Shown here one piece after another: positions 11,075-19,973 of a stretch of 64,000 bases of DNA. Origin of the DNA: Alphaproteobacteria bacterium. GTDB lineage: Bacteria > Pseudomonadota > Alphaproteobacteria > UBA3830. Positions within the stretch are counted from its first letter, which is position 1, and each line of letters opens with the position of its first letter. The stretch lies in assembly GCA_017649895.1 (NCBI GenBank), contig JAGCFW010000003.1, positions 124,001 to 188,000 of the forward strand. The letters run 5' to 3'. The position numbers and the translations under genes are program-made. The notes under the pieces were generated by a model. The model ran no database searches and had not been told where the DNA came from. It saw nothing but the letters and a program-made list of their open reading frames with translations.

Positions 11075-11244
11075 GTTGTAAACACATCTCTTTTTTGCTA
11101 AGTCTAAAATGTTGGGTAGAGGGTTTTATGCAAGTTGGTTAAAATTTCAAGTATCGGATTTGTTTTTGGCTCTCACCGAAATTGTCGCGGTCCCGTACGA
11201 TTGCGGAATCGTGTGGTTTTTGTATTATAAAGTGGAGTTATATC
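11075..11244 (+). promoter_or_regulatory. 5' leader shared by the two LRR genes, copy 1
   Basis: From GTTGTAAA to the start codon this leader aligns with 12469-12647 upstream of the second LRR gene: GCTAAGT, AATGTTGGGTA, TTTTATGCA, TTGACTCTCNCC-like and GCGGAATCG blocks recur in the same order. A short frame beginning ATGTTGGGTA (11109) overlaps the LRR start in another frame. An inverted repeat ACGATT/AATCGT lies at about 11199-11214. Conserved leader plus coding 5' end points to a duplicated regulatory unit. Confidence 0.6.
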
Positions 11245-12324
11245 ATGAAAAAATTACTTTTAAACGCTTGTCTCGCTGCTGCGGCTTTTTGGGCAAATGA
11301 TTCTGGAGCGATGAACGGATACCCTAACGACTATTCGTCCGAAGAGCGCAGCAGCGTATACGAAATATCCGGGGTGAAAGAGCTGGATATTTCTTCCTCA
11401 GGAGACAGAGGAGAAATCGATGTCCAATATTTAGTTCAACATGCGAAATTTCCCAACGTAGAGACGCTGATCGCCGATTTGAGATCTGCTTTCAAAATGA
11501 TATATCGTTCTCCCGTTGTAGTATACGCAGCAAATGAGCAATCTCTGATAAAGTGGAACAGATTCCCAAAAGTGAAGGAATTAACGCTGAAACTCGACGG
11601 AGAATTTGAAGAGGTCCGCCGCTCCTTGTGTGAAACATTGCGGTATGATTTTGGTCTTTACACTGAGATAACGGAAATTCCTCAGATAGACACTCTGGAA
11701 GAGCTGGATATGTCAAACCTTGATCTTATAGCAATACCAGAATCTATACAAAATCTCAGTAATTTGAGACTGTTGGACCTCAGCAACAATTCTTTGGAAA
11801 AATTACCGGAATCAATAGGAGATCTCAGAAATTTAGAGTTATTGGACCTCAGCAACAATTCTTTTACGAAATTGCCTGAATCCATCGGAAATTTAACAAA
11901 GTTGAAAAGCTTAAATCTGGGAGCAAATGATGACAATGAAAACGGCAACTGCTTAATGTCATTACCTGATTCGATGGGCAATTTAGAAAATTTGGAAGAA
12001 CTGAATCTTACTGCCTGTTCCATATCAGAAATACCTGACCATATAGGAAACTTAAAAAATTTGAAGACGCTTATTCTTGAATTTAACCCGTTACTGGATC
12101 TACCCGACTCGATAGGAAATTTAGTTAATTTGGAGACACTGGATCTTACCGACTGTCCCGTACAAAAAGTACCGGAATCCATCGGAAATTTAAAAAATCT
12201 CAAATATTTTTATTTAAATGATGACGTAATTTTGCCTCCGACTGTACGGAATTTAGAAAAACTCGAGCCTGGCAGATTGAAAGAACTTGAAAAGCAAATC
12301 AAGGACGAATCCAGCGACCAATAA
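11245..12324 (+). CDS. Secreted leucine-rich-repeat protein 1
   Basis: A 359-residue protein. The start at 11245 is favoured by GTGGAG seven bases upstream and by a typical signal peptide (MKKLLLNACLAAAAFWANDS) that is nearly the same as in the next gene. Residues about 150-340 hold seven or so 23-residue leucine-rich repeats of the form LxxLDLSNNxLxxLPESIGNL, like the bacterial and plant/Ras-group LRR proteins. The repeats at DNA level recur every 69 bp (for example near 11774 and 11843). LRR proteins of this kind mediate protein binding and in intracellular bacteria are often host-directed; that role here is inference. No enzymatic domain such as an E3 ligase is visible. Confidence 0.85.
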   Translation: MKKLLLNACLAAAAFWANDSGAMNGYPNDYSSEERSSVYEISGVKELDISSSGDRGEIDVQYLVQHAKFPNVETLIADLRSAFKMIYRSPVVVYAANEQSLIKWNRFPKVKELTLKLDGEFEEVRRSLCETLRYDFGLYTEITEIPQIDTLEELDMSNLDLIAIPESIQNLSNLRLLDLSNNSLEKLPESIGDLRNLELLDLSNNSFTKLPESIGNLTKLKSLNLGANDDNENGNCLMSLPDSMGNLENLEELNLTACSISEIPDHIGNLKNLKTLILEFNPLLDLPDSIGNLVNLETLDLTDCPVQKVPESIGNLKNLKYFYLNDDVILPPTVRNLEKLEPGRLKELEKQIKDESSDQ

Positions 12325-12435
12325 CAAATTAAGCTTTTTCTCTTTCTGAGTTATTTTCGATTATTAATATTGCAATATAGCTTCACACCGTCGTGTACAG
12401 GATCGCCGTCGGATTTCTTGGATATTGTTTTATTT

Positions 12436-12457
12436 TACAACCATGCGGTTGTATTTT
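12436..12457 (+). terminator. Likely terminator of LRR gene 1
   Basis: Perfect 7-bp stem TACAACC/GGTTGTA around an ATGC loop, followed directly by TTTT. It sits 111 nt after the LRR stop and just upstream of the second leader, so the two LRR genes are probably transcribed separately. Confidence 0.5.
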
Positions 12458-12468
12458 GCCTACACCAA

Positions 12469-12647
12469 GTTGTAAATCTTCCCGTTTTCTGCTAAGTGTA
12501 GAATGTTGGGTAAAAAGTTTTTATGCAGATCAATCAAAATGTTAGCAGTTGGATTCGTTTCATTTTTGACTCTCGCCCGACTTGTTGCGATTTCGCTTAG
12601 TGCGGAATCGCCTGGTTTTGGTAATTTTGTAAGAAAGGGAGCATATC
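12469..12647 (+). promoter_or_regulatory. 5' leader shared by the two LRR genes, copy 2
   Basis: The counterpart of 11075-11244. The short overlapping frame begins at ATG 12503, 145 nt before the LRR start (136 nt in copy 1, a difference of exactly three codons), and reads through the LRR start in the same relative frame. GGGAG lies shortly before the LRR ATG. An inverted repeat GCGATT/AATCGC is present, but its left arm does not align with that in copy 1. Confidence 0.6.
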
Positions 12648-13979
12648 ATGAGAAAATTATTGTTAAGTGCCTGTCTCGCCGCGGCGGCTTTCTGGATAAA
12701 TGATGCGGGAGCGATGGAAGGTAAAGCAATCGTCACTAATACCGAGAAAACCGAATCGAGCAGGAGATCGGTAGAGAAAGAAATTGATGCGCCAATTATC
12801 AAATGCAAATCAAGAAATAATCGGTTCTTAATGATTAACAGATGGGAATTAGGTAATTGTTCTGGCATGTCGGATTACAGGTATTTACATATTAACTATA
12901 GTGGAACGGAAAAGAAATTTGAAAAAGTAAGGTGGACAGCTGATTTAACCCAAGAAATGAGGGATGCACTCTGTACGTTACCTGCATCCATCAAAGACTT
13001 TTACAATTTAAAAATTCTGAATGTATGCAGTTTCACTGATAAAGATAATTATGTAGTATCTCGGGAAGAAATATGTCTGCAATCTTTGCCGGATTCTATA
13101 GGGAACTTAACAAAATTGCGGATATTGGATTTATCCTCGAATGATCTCAGGGAGCTACCTGATTCTATCGGAAATCTAAAAAATCTGGAGGAGTTGTATC
13201 TTTCAAAAAATTATCGATTTTCAAAATTACCTGATTCTATTGGTAACCTGGAAAATCTAAAAATCCTGGAGCTTAATGGTACGAATCTCAGTACATTACC
13301 TGAATCAATGGGAAATTTAGCGAATCTGAAAGATCTGTCTTTTTCGCGATCTGTTGATGTAGAAGGGCCACATTCATATGGGGTCTGTCGCTCTACAGAG
13401 CGAATTTATGAAAAAAAGGATTATTCGCCAGATTGGTATCGCAGAGTTATTAATGAATCCTTGAGACATTGGTCATGTCCTACTCTGAATTTCGACAGTA
13501 AAACTGGTAGCTTGCCCTTACTTGATTTGAGCGGGAAAAATTTAAAGCAAATTCCTTTTGGTGTGTATATGTTGAAAGGAATACAGTATAAGGAAGAGAG
13601 TTATGGATTCCGTAACGTATATAATGTACCAACGTTATATGCTACACCAGCATTAAAGGAACTCGATGTCAGCAATAACCAACTCACGAAAATCTCGCTG
13701 TTGCTGAAAGGGTTGTGGTGCTTAGAAAAACTGTATGTACATAATAATCCCAACTTAAATCACCTGCCTGATTTTCTGTGGAGTATGAGCCGTCTGAAGG
13801 AACTAAAAATAGACGGAAAATTAATAAAGGATCTTCCTAAAAATGCAAGAGTATCTTTGGAAGATAAAAAGTTGGAAAATCAAGATATAATTGACCTTAC
13901 TTTTGCTGGTAAAAACAAGACGGGTATGAGCGATCAGGATTTAACAAAAAAAACGGGACCGTACACCGTACATCTGTAG
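12648..13979 (+). CDS. Secreted leucine-rich-repeat protein 2
   Basis: A 443-residue paralogue of the preceding gene. The signal peptide (MRKLLLSACLAAAAFWINDA) is almost identical, while the mature part diverges. LRRs of the LPDSIGNLxxL type occupy about residues 140-235; a non-LRR insertion with several Cys, Trp and Tyr residues follows (about 240-300), then a second LRR block near 330-400. The irregular middle suggests decayed repeats or a separate binding surface. The shared leader and signal peptide indicate tandem duplication followed by divergence of the exported portion. Function unknown; a secreted protein-binding factor is the simplest reading. Confidence 0.83.
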   Translation: MRKLLLSACLAAAAFWINDAGAMEGKAIVTNTEKTESSRRSVEKEIDAPIIKCKSRNNRFLMINRWELGNCSGMSDYRYLHINYSGTEKKFEKVRWTADLTQEMRDALCTLPASIKDFYNLKILNVCSFTDKDNYVVSREEICLQSLPDSIGNLTKLRILDLSSNDLRELPDSIGNLKNLEELYLSKNYRFSKLPDSIGNLENLKILELNGTNLSTLPESMGNLANLKDLSFSRSVDVEGPHSYGVCRSTERIYEKKDYSPDWYRRVINESLRHWSCPTLNFDSKTGSLPLLDLSGKNLKQIPFGVYMLKGIQYKEESYGFRNVYNVPTLYATPALKELDVSNNQLTKISLLLKGLWCLEKLYVHNNPNLNHLPDFLWSMSRLKELKIDGKLIKDLPKNARVSLEDKKLENQDIIDLTFAGKNKTGMSDQDLTKKTGPYTVHL

Positions 13980-13996
13980 TAAAACCAAAATTCACC

Positions 13997-14020
13997 AGCC
14001 CGAAATTTTCGGGCTTGTTT
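13997..14020 (+). terminator. Terminator between LRR gene 2 and the efflux operon
   Basis: Stem AGCCCGA/TCGGGCT with a 5-nt loop, followed by TGTTTTG. It lies between convergent genes. Confidence 0.7.
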
Positions 14021-14063
14021 TGCTTGGAATTTTTCGCGAAACTTTATATTCAATTAACCAAGA

Positions 14064-15482
14064 TCAAAGCCTTTTCCAGCCGCCTCCGAGCGCTTTGCAG
14101 AGGTCAACAACGGCATTGAGCTGATCTTGCAGCGCGGTGGTAAGGTCCATCTCGCAGGCCAGCAATCCTCTCTCGACGTCCAGTAAGTCGATCAGACCAA
14201 TTAAACCCGCTTCTTTTTGCTTTTTTGCTATGTTGTAGCTTCGCTTTAGCGCATTAACCTGGCGGGTTCGCGATAAAACAATCTCCCTGCTTTTTCTGTT
14301 GGAAACCAATGCGTCCAACGTCTCCTTGAAAGCAACTTGCACTGTCTTCTCATAGGACGCCAAAGCCGCGCGATAATTCGCTTTTGCCGCATCACTCATG
14401 GAGGACAACTTTCCGCCTGTAAATATCGGTAGATTAATTCCTCCGCTGAAATTCCACATATCGCTTCCCGGAGAGAACAACTTACCCAGCGTTTTGCTCT
14501 CGACTCCAAGCGCGCCTGTCAGAGAAATCGACGGAAAGAAAGCAGCTTTCGCCTCACCTATTTTAGCGTTCGCAGCGATCAGCATGCCCTCAGCCTGCAG
14601 CAAATCAGGACGACGATTCAAAATGTCGGATGGAATGCCCTTCGGAATTCTATTAGGAATCTTCAGCTTCTCAATCGCCCGATCAGGAGATGTTTTGCGG
14701 TCCATAAACAATCTCGGGCTGCAACCCAGCAACACGCTCATTGAAGTTTCAGCCTTCGCCAGTGATTCCTCTAAGCCAAGCACCGTGGTTTTGACCGATG
14801 CCATCTCGGACTCAATACGAAGGTAGTCCAGCTCGGTACAATATCCGTTACGAAAACGACTTTTGTAGACATTGTAAGTCTGCTGACGAGTATTTAAAGT
14901 TCTGCGTGCGATAGCCAACTTTGCATCCAAGGCACGAATCAAAAAGTAATTTTTCGCCACCTGAGACGTGATCGACAGCAGCACTGCATCCTTTGCCGCA
15001 CGAGTCGCCAACAACTGAGCCCGCGCCGCTTCGTTAGCCCTTCTGTACTTGCCGAAAAAATCCAACTCGTAGGACATTCCGACAGCACCGAGATAAAGTG
15101 TAGAATTTCTCTTCGAGGTCAGCCCCGGCATGTAACTTTTTCCTTTCGCCGAGATGTAGGTCTTTCCGCCTTGCCCTGACACTGATATTTGAGGCAACAA
15201 GTCTCCCTGAGCGATTCCCGCCATCGCCCTTGCTGCATCGATATTCGCTATGGCAATCTTCAAATCCGCATTGTGCTTCAGCGCTTGATCTTCCAGCTTA
15301 TCCAAGGTCTTAATATTGAATACACTCCACCATTGCCTATTTTTAAAAATCGACATATTCTCGCGATCACTGAGTTTTGGCATATCCAATCTCGGTGGCT
15401 CATAATCGGGACCGACTTCACATCCCGTCAGCATCACCGAGGATATGGCTATTGTTGATATAGTTCGCAATAATTTACGCAT
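14064..15482 (-). CDS. Outer-membrane efflux lipoprotein (NodT/OprM family)
   Basis: A 472-residue TolC-type channel subunit. The N-terminus has a lipoprotein signal with lipobox VMLTGC, then the family signature of two repeated OEP domains rich in Ala and Leu with SRRPDL-like NRRPDLLQAE near residue 290. It should form the outer-membrane exit duct for the RND pump encoded just upstream; the start overlaps the pump gene by 8 nt. It is the last gene of the minus-strand operon. The substrate cannot be told from sequence. Confidence 0.92.
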   Translation of the reverse strand: MRKLLRTISTIAISSVMLTGCEVGPDYEPPRLDMPKLSDRENMSIFKNRQWWSVFNIKTLDKLEDQALKHNADLKIAIANIDAARAMAGIAQGDLLPQISVSGQGGKTYISAKGKSYMPGLTSKRNSTLYLGAVGMSYELDFFGKYRRANEAARAQLLATRAAKDAVLLSITSQVAKNYFLIRALDAKLAIARRTLNTRQQTYNVYKSRFRNGYCTELDYLRIESEMASVKTTVLGLEESLAKAETSMSVLLGCSPRLFMDRKTSPDRAIEKLKIPNRIPKGIPSDILNRRPDLLQAEGMLIAANAKIGEAKAAFFPSISLTGALGVESKTLGKLFSPGSDMWNFSGGINLPIFTGGKLSSMSDAAKANYRAALASYEKTVQVAFKETLDALVSNRKSREIVLSRTRQVNALKRSYNIAKKQKEAGLIGLIDLLDVERGLLACEMDLTTALQDQLNAVVDLCKALGGGWKRL

Positions 15483-18400
15483 TTTTTATCCCTCCTCTAA
15501 CACGCTCGCTCATTTTCGTAACCAATACGAAAAACAAAGGAACAAACAGCGGTGCCAAAATGGTCGCGCCCAACATTCCTCCAATAACACTTGTTCCGAT
15601 AGCGTGACGGCTTGCACTTCCCGCTCCGCTACTGAGAGCCAACGGAACACACCCCAAAATGAAGGCAAACGAAGTCATGATGATTGGCCTGAATCTCAAT
15701 TTCGCGGCTTTTATCGCGGAATCAACCAACTCCATGCCCTGCTTTTTGAACATCACAGCGAACTCGACAATCAAAATCGCGTTCTTAGCAGACAATCCGA
15801 CCAAAGTGATCAAAGCTACCTGGAAATATATGTCGTTGCTGAGACCTCGCAGATATACGGCCAAAATAGCTCCGAACATAGCGAAAGGAACAGCCAACAG
15901 AACCGAAATCGGCAGCGTCCATCTTTCGTAAAGCGCCGCCAAAATTAGGAAAACAACCACTATTCCCAACAGCAAAGCATCGTAGGAAGATCCTCCGTTT
16001 TCCTTTTCCTGATAAGCCGATCCTGTCCATGAAAATGAATATTCCGAACCTCCAACCTCATGAGCGACCTCCTCCATAGCCTGAATTGCCTGTCCCGAAG
16101 AATACCCCGGCGCAGGAGTCGCCATAATTTTTGCCGCAAAGAACATGTTGTAACGCTCAATCATTGTCGGACCGACCGTCGGGATAAATTTCACAAACGC
16201 CGACAACGGAATCATCGCGCCCGTACGAGACTTCACATAGGCCTCATTCAACTGATCAGGATAAGCACGGTATTTGTCCTCCGCCTGAACCATCACCCTG
16301 AACCCGCGTCCAGCTTTCGAAAAATCGTTTACATAAAAAGTGTTAAATGTCGTCCCAATCGTTACATAGATATCAGCAATTGAAACCCCCAACGACAGCG
16401 CTTTTAATTCATCGACTACCATTTTCAACTGCGGAGTACTTGCGTTGAAAGTCGTCTGAACCTGAGTCAGTTCAGGACGCTCGGACGCTGTCGCCACAAA
16501 CTCCCTCGCCTTCTCTTCCAGTGCCTTACTGTCTGTATCTCCAGTTTTCTGCAGATATCCTTCGATACCTCCTGTCATACTCAGACCAATAATCGCCGGC
16601 AATCCGAATGAAAAAACCGAACCGCCTCTGACCATTTGGTATCCCATGCCCATGACCTTCTTCGTGGTAGCTGACACCGACTGATCAGCGTTCGGTCTGA
16701 CACTCCAATCCTTCATCATAGAGAACAAAGTTCCCCCGCTTGTGGAGGCAGAGCTACTCAAAATATCAAATCCCGCGGCATACAAACAGTCTTTCACATT
16801 CGGATCAGAGGCAATCGCCTTCGCAACTTTTTGAGCCGCCGCTTCTGTCGTTTTGATGGTAGAAGCTGGATCCATAATGAGCGCCGTTATGAAAGTACCT
16901 TGATCTTCATCCGGAACTAACGCTCCCGGAGTTAGCTTAAACATCAATATCGACGCAACAATGATTGAACCAATCGTTAAACAGGAAGACTTCACGTGCC
17001 TCGTAAAAAACGCAACCACAGCCACATACTTGTCGGTAAGTTTTGCGAAAGTATTATCAAACCACTCGAAAAATCTGTTCTCCTTAAACTTTACTAATCT
17101 GGCGCCCTTTTCACTACTTTCTAAGAAAATAACACATAAAGCCGGGGTCAAAGTCAGCGCACAAATACCAGAAATAACAACGGAAACGGCAATAGTGATC
17201 GCGAACTGCTTATACATGGTTCCCGCCAATCCTCCCATAAATCCTACAGGAACGAAAACTGCACACAGAACCAAAACGATAGCGATCAAAGCTCCCGTCA
17301 CCTCATCCATCGCTTTAATCGTCGCATCTCTAACAGACAGCCCCTCCGTACGCATAATACGCTCGACATTTTCAATAACAACAATAGCGTCATCGACCAC
17401 GATTCCGATCGCCAGCACCAATCCGAACAAAGTCAGAGTGTTTATTGAGAATCCCGCAAGAATCATTCCGGCAAAAGCGCCAATAATAGACACTGGCACC
17501 GCCAAACACGGAATCAAAGTTGCTCTGAACTTCTTTAAGAACACGAAAATAACCAATACGACCAACAAAATTGCTTCAAAAAGAGTATGGGAAACCTCCG
17601 AAATCGAATTCTTCACGAAACCTGTCGTATCAACAATCGTCTTGTATGTTATGCCTTCAGGAAATCCTTTTTTCAGCTCCTCCATCTTTTTTGCAATTCT
17701 CTCAGCGGTCGCCAAAGCATTTGCCCCCGGAGCCAATGAAATCATAATCGGGGTTGCATCGAATCCATCAATTGTCTTCGCGATCATATCGTAGCTTTGA
17801 GATCCCAACTCAATTTTCGCGATATCTTTCAGCCGCAGAGTTCTCCCATCAGGAAAAGCACGAATGATAATGTCCTCGAATTGTTTTTCTGTTGTATATC
17901 TTCCTTCCGCCGTAATCAAATAATTTCGATCGACCTTTAAAGACATCGGTTCTTTTCCGACAGCTCCCGCCGCCTTCTGAGAATTCTGCGCCTGAATTGC
18001 CGCAACAACCTCCGCCGCACTCAAATTCAACTTGGATAACTTATCTGGCTGTAGCCAAATCCTCATACAATAGGTATTTCCCGCCATCGCGTTAGCCTCA
18101 CCGACACCATCGATTCTCTTTAGCTCATCGACGACATTCAGCAAAACGTAATTTCCGACATATGTGTTATTGTATCTGCCATTGTTGCAATAGAAAGCCA
18201 TGACCTGCAAAATGGACGGACTTCTTTTCAGAACTGTAACACCGTATTTTTTGCATTCCTCAGGAAGGGTCGTCGTTGCCTGCTGAACTCGGTTATTGAC
18301 ATTAACCATCGCCATATCGGGATCTGTTCCGACCTTAAAATACACGTTGATGTTCGACTCACCATTGTTTCCGGAAGAAGTCGAGTTCATGTAAATCATG

Positions 18401-18624
18401 CCATCGACACCGTTGATCTTATCTTCAATCGGAGCAACGACGGTTTCCGCCTGAGTTTCGGCACTTGCTCCCGGATACACCGCTCTCACCATAATGGTCG
18501 GAGGCGTTAAGTTCGGATACTGCTCGATCGGCAGATTATTCATCGACACCAATCCGGCCAAAACTATTATCAAAGAAACAACTGTTGCAAAAATCGGACG
18601 ATCAATGAAAAAACGCGAAATCAT
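15475..18624 (-). CDS. RND multidrug efflux transporter (AcrB/MexB family, HAE1)
   Basis: A 1049-residue inner-membrane proton-driven pump of normal length. It begins MISRFFIDRPIFATVVSLII, the typical HAE1 opening. The proton-relay aspartate pair is visible in the fourth transmembrane segment (GIVVDDAIVVIENVER), with the two large periplasmic loops in place. The gene starts immediately after the adaptor stop codon, and its ribosome-binding site GGAGGT lies within the last adaptor codons. Together the three genes encode a full envelope-spanning export machine, probably for toxic amphiphiles or host compounds. Confidence 0.96.
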   Translation of the reverse strand: MISRFFIDRPIFATVVSLIIVLAGLVSMNNLPIEQYPNLTPPTIMVRAVYPGASAETQAETVVAPIEDKINGVDGMIYMNSTSSGNNGESNINVYFKVGTDPDMAMVNVNNRVQQATTTLPEECKKYGVTVLKRSPSILQVMAFYCNNGRYNNTYVGNYVLLNVVDELKRIDGVGEANAMAGNTYCMRIWLQPDKLSKLNLSAAEVVAAIQAQNSQKAAGAVGKEPMSLKVDRNYLITAEGRYTTEKQFEDIIIRAFPDGRTLRLKDIAKIELGSQSYDMIAKTIDGFDATPIMISLAPGANALATAERIAKKMEELKKGFPEGITYKTIVDTTGFVKNSISEVSHTLFEAILLVVLVIFVFLKKFRATLIPCLAVPVSIIGAFAGMILAGFSINTLTLFGLVLAIGIVVDDAIVVIENVERIMRTEGLSVRDATIKAMDEVTGALIAIVLVLCAVFVPVGFMGGLAGTMYKQFAITIAVSVVISGICALTLTPALCVIFLESSEKGARLVKFKENRFFEWFDNTFAKLTDKYVAVVAFFTRHVKSSCLTIGSIIVASILMFKLTPGALVPDEDQGTFITALIMDPASTIKTTEAAAQKVAKAIASDPNVKDCLYAAGFDILSSSASTSGGTLFSMMKDWSVRPNADQSVSATTKKVMGMGYQMVRGGSVFSFGLPAIIGLSMTGGIEGYLQKTGDTDSKALEEKAREFVATASERPELTQVQTTFNASTPQLKMVVDELKALSLGVSIADIYVTIGTTFNTFYVNDFSKAGRGFRVMVQAEDKYRAYPDQLNEAYVKSRTGAMIPLSAFVKFIPTVGPTMIERYNMFFAAKIMATPAPGYSSGQAIQAMEEVAHEVGGSEYSFSWTGSAYQEKENGGSSYDALLLGIVVVFLILAALYERWTLPISVLLAVPFAMFGAILAVYLRGLSNDIYFQVALITLVGLSAKNAILIVEFAVMFKKQGMELVDSAIKAAKLRFRPIIMTSFAFILGCVPLALSSGAGSASRHAIGTSVIGGMLGATILAPLFVPLFFVLVTKMSERVRGGIKNA

Positions 18625-19791
18625 TTAGACCTCCGTCGACTGAGATTCAGCATTAGATCCGGCATTAGTCTCGTTAAACATCGGAGTAACAGGCTGTCCT
18701 GGACGTGCCTTTATGATCCCCTCGTAAATAACCGATTCATTTTCCTTCAATCCGTCACCAATGACTGCCTTGTTGCCGATCACTTCCGCTTTTACCGGAC
18801 GAACCTCAACCGTTTTATCCTCTCTCACGACATAAACCATAAATCCAGCCTGGGTCGAAATCAAAGCAGTCGCCGGGATAACCAACGCATCCTTATACTC
18901 ATGACCGATAATCCGCACCCTGACAAATTGCCCCGGCATCAACATTTTCTGAGCGGCACTACTCGGAATTTCTGCCTTTGCGGAAATACTTGAAGTCTGG
19001 TTATCTTCGCTACTATCGATAAAAATAACCTTTCCCTCCTGCGGATAGACGGTTCCGTCAGCCATAATTACCTGGACTTTCACTTCTTCCATTTTTGCGA
19101 GATGAACTTTTCCGCTTTGAAAACTTTTCCCTACACTCGCCCAAGTAGAACCCGAAATCGAAAAATTCGCATGCAGCGGACAAATCTGAACCATTGAAGT
19201 CAAAAGGCTGCTCTCACCGTTCGGAGAAATCAGATTTCCGACCGACTGCGCCTCTTTGCGAACAATTCCCGAGATCGGCGCCTTCACCTCGGTATAACCC
19301 AAATTGATTTCCGCCTCATGCAGAGCGCCTTCTGCCACCTTCATATTCGCCTGCGCTCTTTCGTAGGCCGAAAGCGAATCGTCATACTCCTTTTGACTGA
19401 CAGCTTTCGCTTTGTGCAATTTTTCCATGCGTTTGTAGTCGCGAGTAGTACGTTTTAACTCCGATTCCGCCTGAGCTAAATTCCCCTGGGCCCGAGTCAA
19501 CGCAGCACGATAAGGCGCCTCATCGATTTCAAATAATTTCGCCCCCTGATGAACAAACTCTCCTTCCTTGAAATTCCTGGATTTTAAAATTCCGCCGACC
19601 TGAGCTCTGACTTGAATTTCCAGAGATCCTGTGATTTTTGCCGGAACCTCTATGTTCAAAGGAATATTCTGCTTCGAAACCCTCGCCACTCCAACAACAG
19701 GAGCTGCCATCTGAACGGACTTCTTCTCTTTACAGCCCCCCAAAATCGAAAGGACGACCAAAGCCCCAACAAACCACTTATTCCTTTTCAT
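18625..19791 (-). CDS. RND efflux periplasmic adaptor lipoprotein (AcrA/MexA family)
   Basis: A 388-residue membrane-fusion protein. It has a lipoprotein signal with lipobox LSILGGC, a split lipoyl (biotinyl-like) domain around PLNIEVPAKITGSLEIQVRA and EVKAPISGIVRK, and an alpha-hairpin between them (about residues 95-165). It bridges the RND pump and the outer-membrane channel. First gene of the operon; AGGG lies before its start, and a 182-bp region shared with the divergent TadE-like gene must contain the promoter. No tetR-type repressor gene is adjacent. Confidence 0.94.
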   Translation of the reverse strand: MKRNKWFVGALVVLSILGGCKEKKSVQMAAPVVGVARVSKQNIPLNIEVPAKITGSLEIQVRAQVGGILKSRNFKEGEFVHQGAKLFEIDEAPYRAALTRAQGNLAQAESELKRTTRDYKRMEKLHKAKAVSQKEYDDSLSAYERAQANMKVAEGALHEAEINLGYTEVKAPISGIVRKEAQSVGNLISPNGESSLLTSMVQICPLHANFSISGSTWASVGKSFQSGKVHLAKMEEVKVQVIMADGTVYPQEGKVIFIDSSEDNQTSSISAKAEIPSSAAQKMLMPGQFVRVRIIGHEYKDALVIPATALISTQAGFMVYVVREDKTVEVRPVKAEVIGNKAVIGDGLKENESVIYEGIIKARPGQPVTPMFNETNAGSNAESQSTEV

Positions 19792-19973
19792 AGATCCCTA
19801 CTCTCCAACACATTACAATAAATAAGTAATTTTCGCGTAATACCCAATAAAAGTCAATTAAGAATTGGTTAACTCTGTCAGTTCGTGACAAAATTACGTT
19901 ATCATAAATACCTTTACACTTTCTTAACTTTTTCCTGAGAAAATATCTGCGTAGTTTTTGTGATGCGGAGCAT

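Noticed and set aside
11682-12203. A 173-codon minus-strand frame with repeats inside LRR gene 1
   Set aside because: The apparent repeats simply mirror the leucine-rich repeats of the real gene on the other strand.
11199-12621. Possible compensatory covariation of a hairpin in the two LRR leaders (ACGATT/AATCGT and GCGATT/AATCGC)
   Set aside because: When the leaders are aligned only the right arms match; the left arms fall at different places, so this is not true covariation.
16961-17794. A long 277-codon plus-strand frame inside the RND pump gene
   Set aside because: It is a mirror of the hydrophobic transmembrane coding region; the product is Thr/Ile/Ala-rich with no start signal, and the RND gene is unambiguous.
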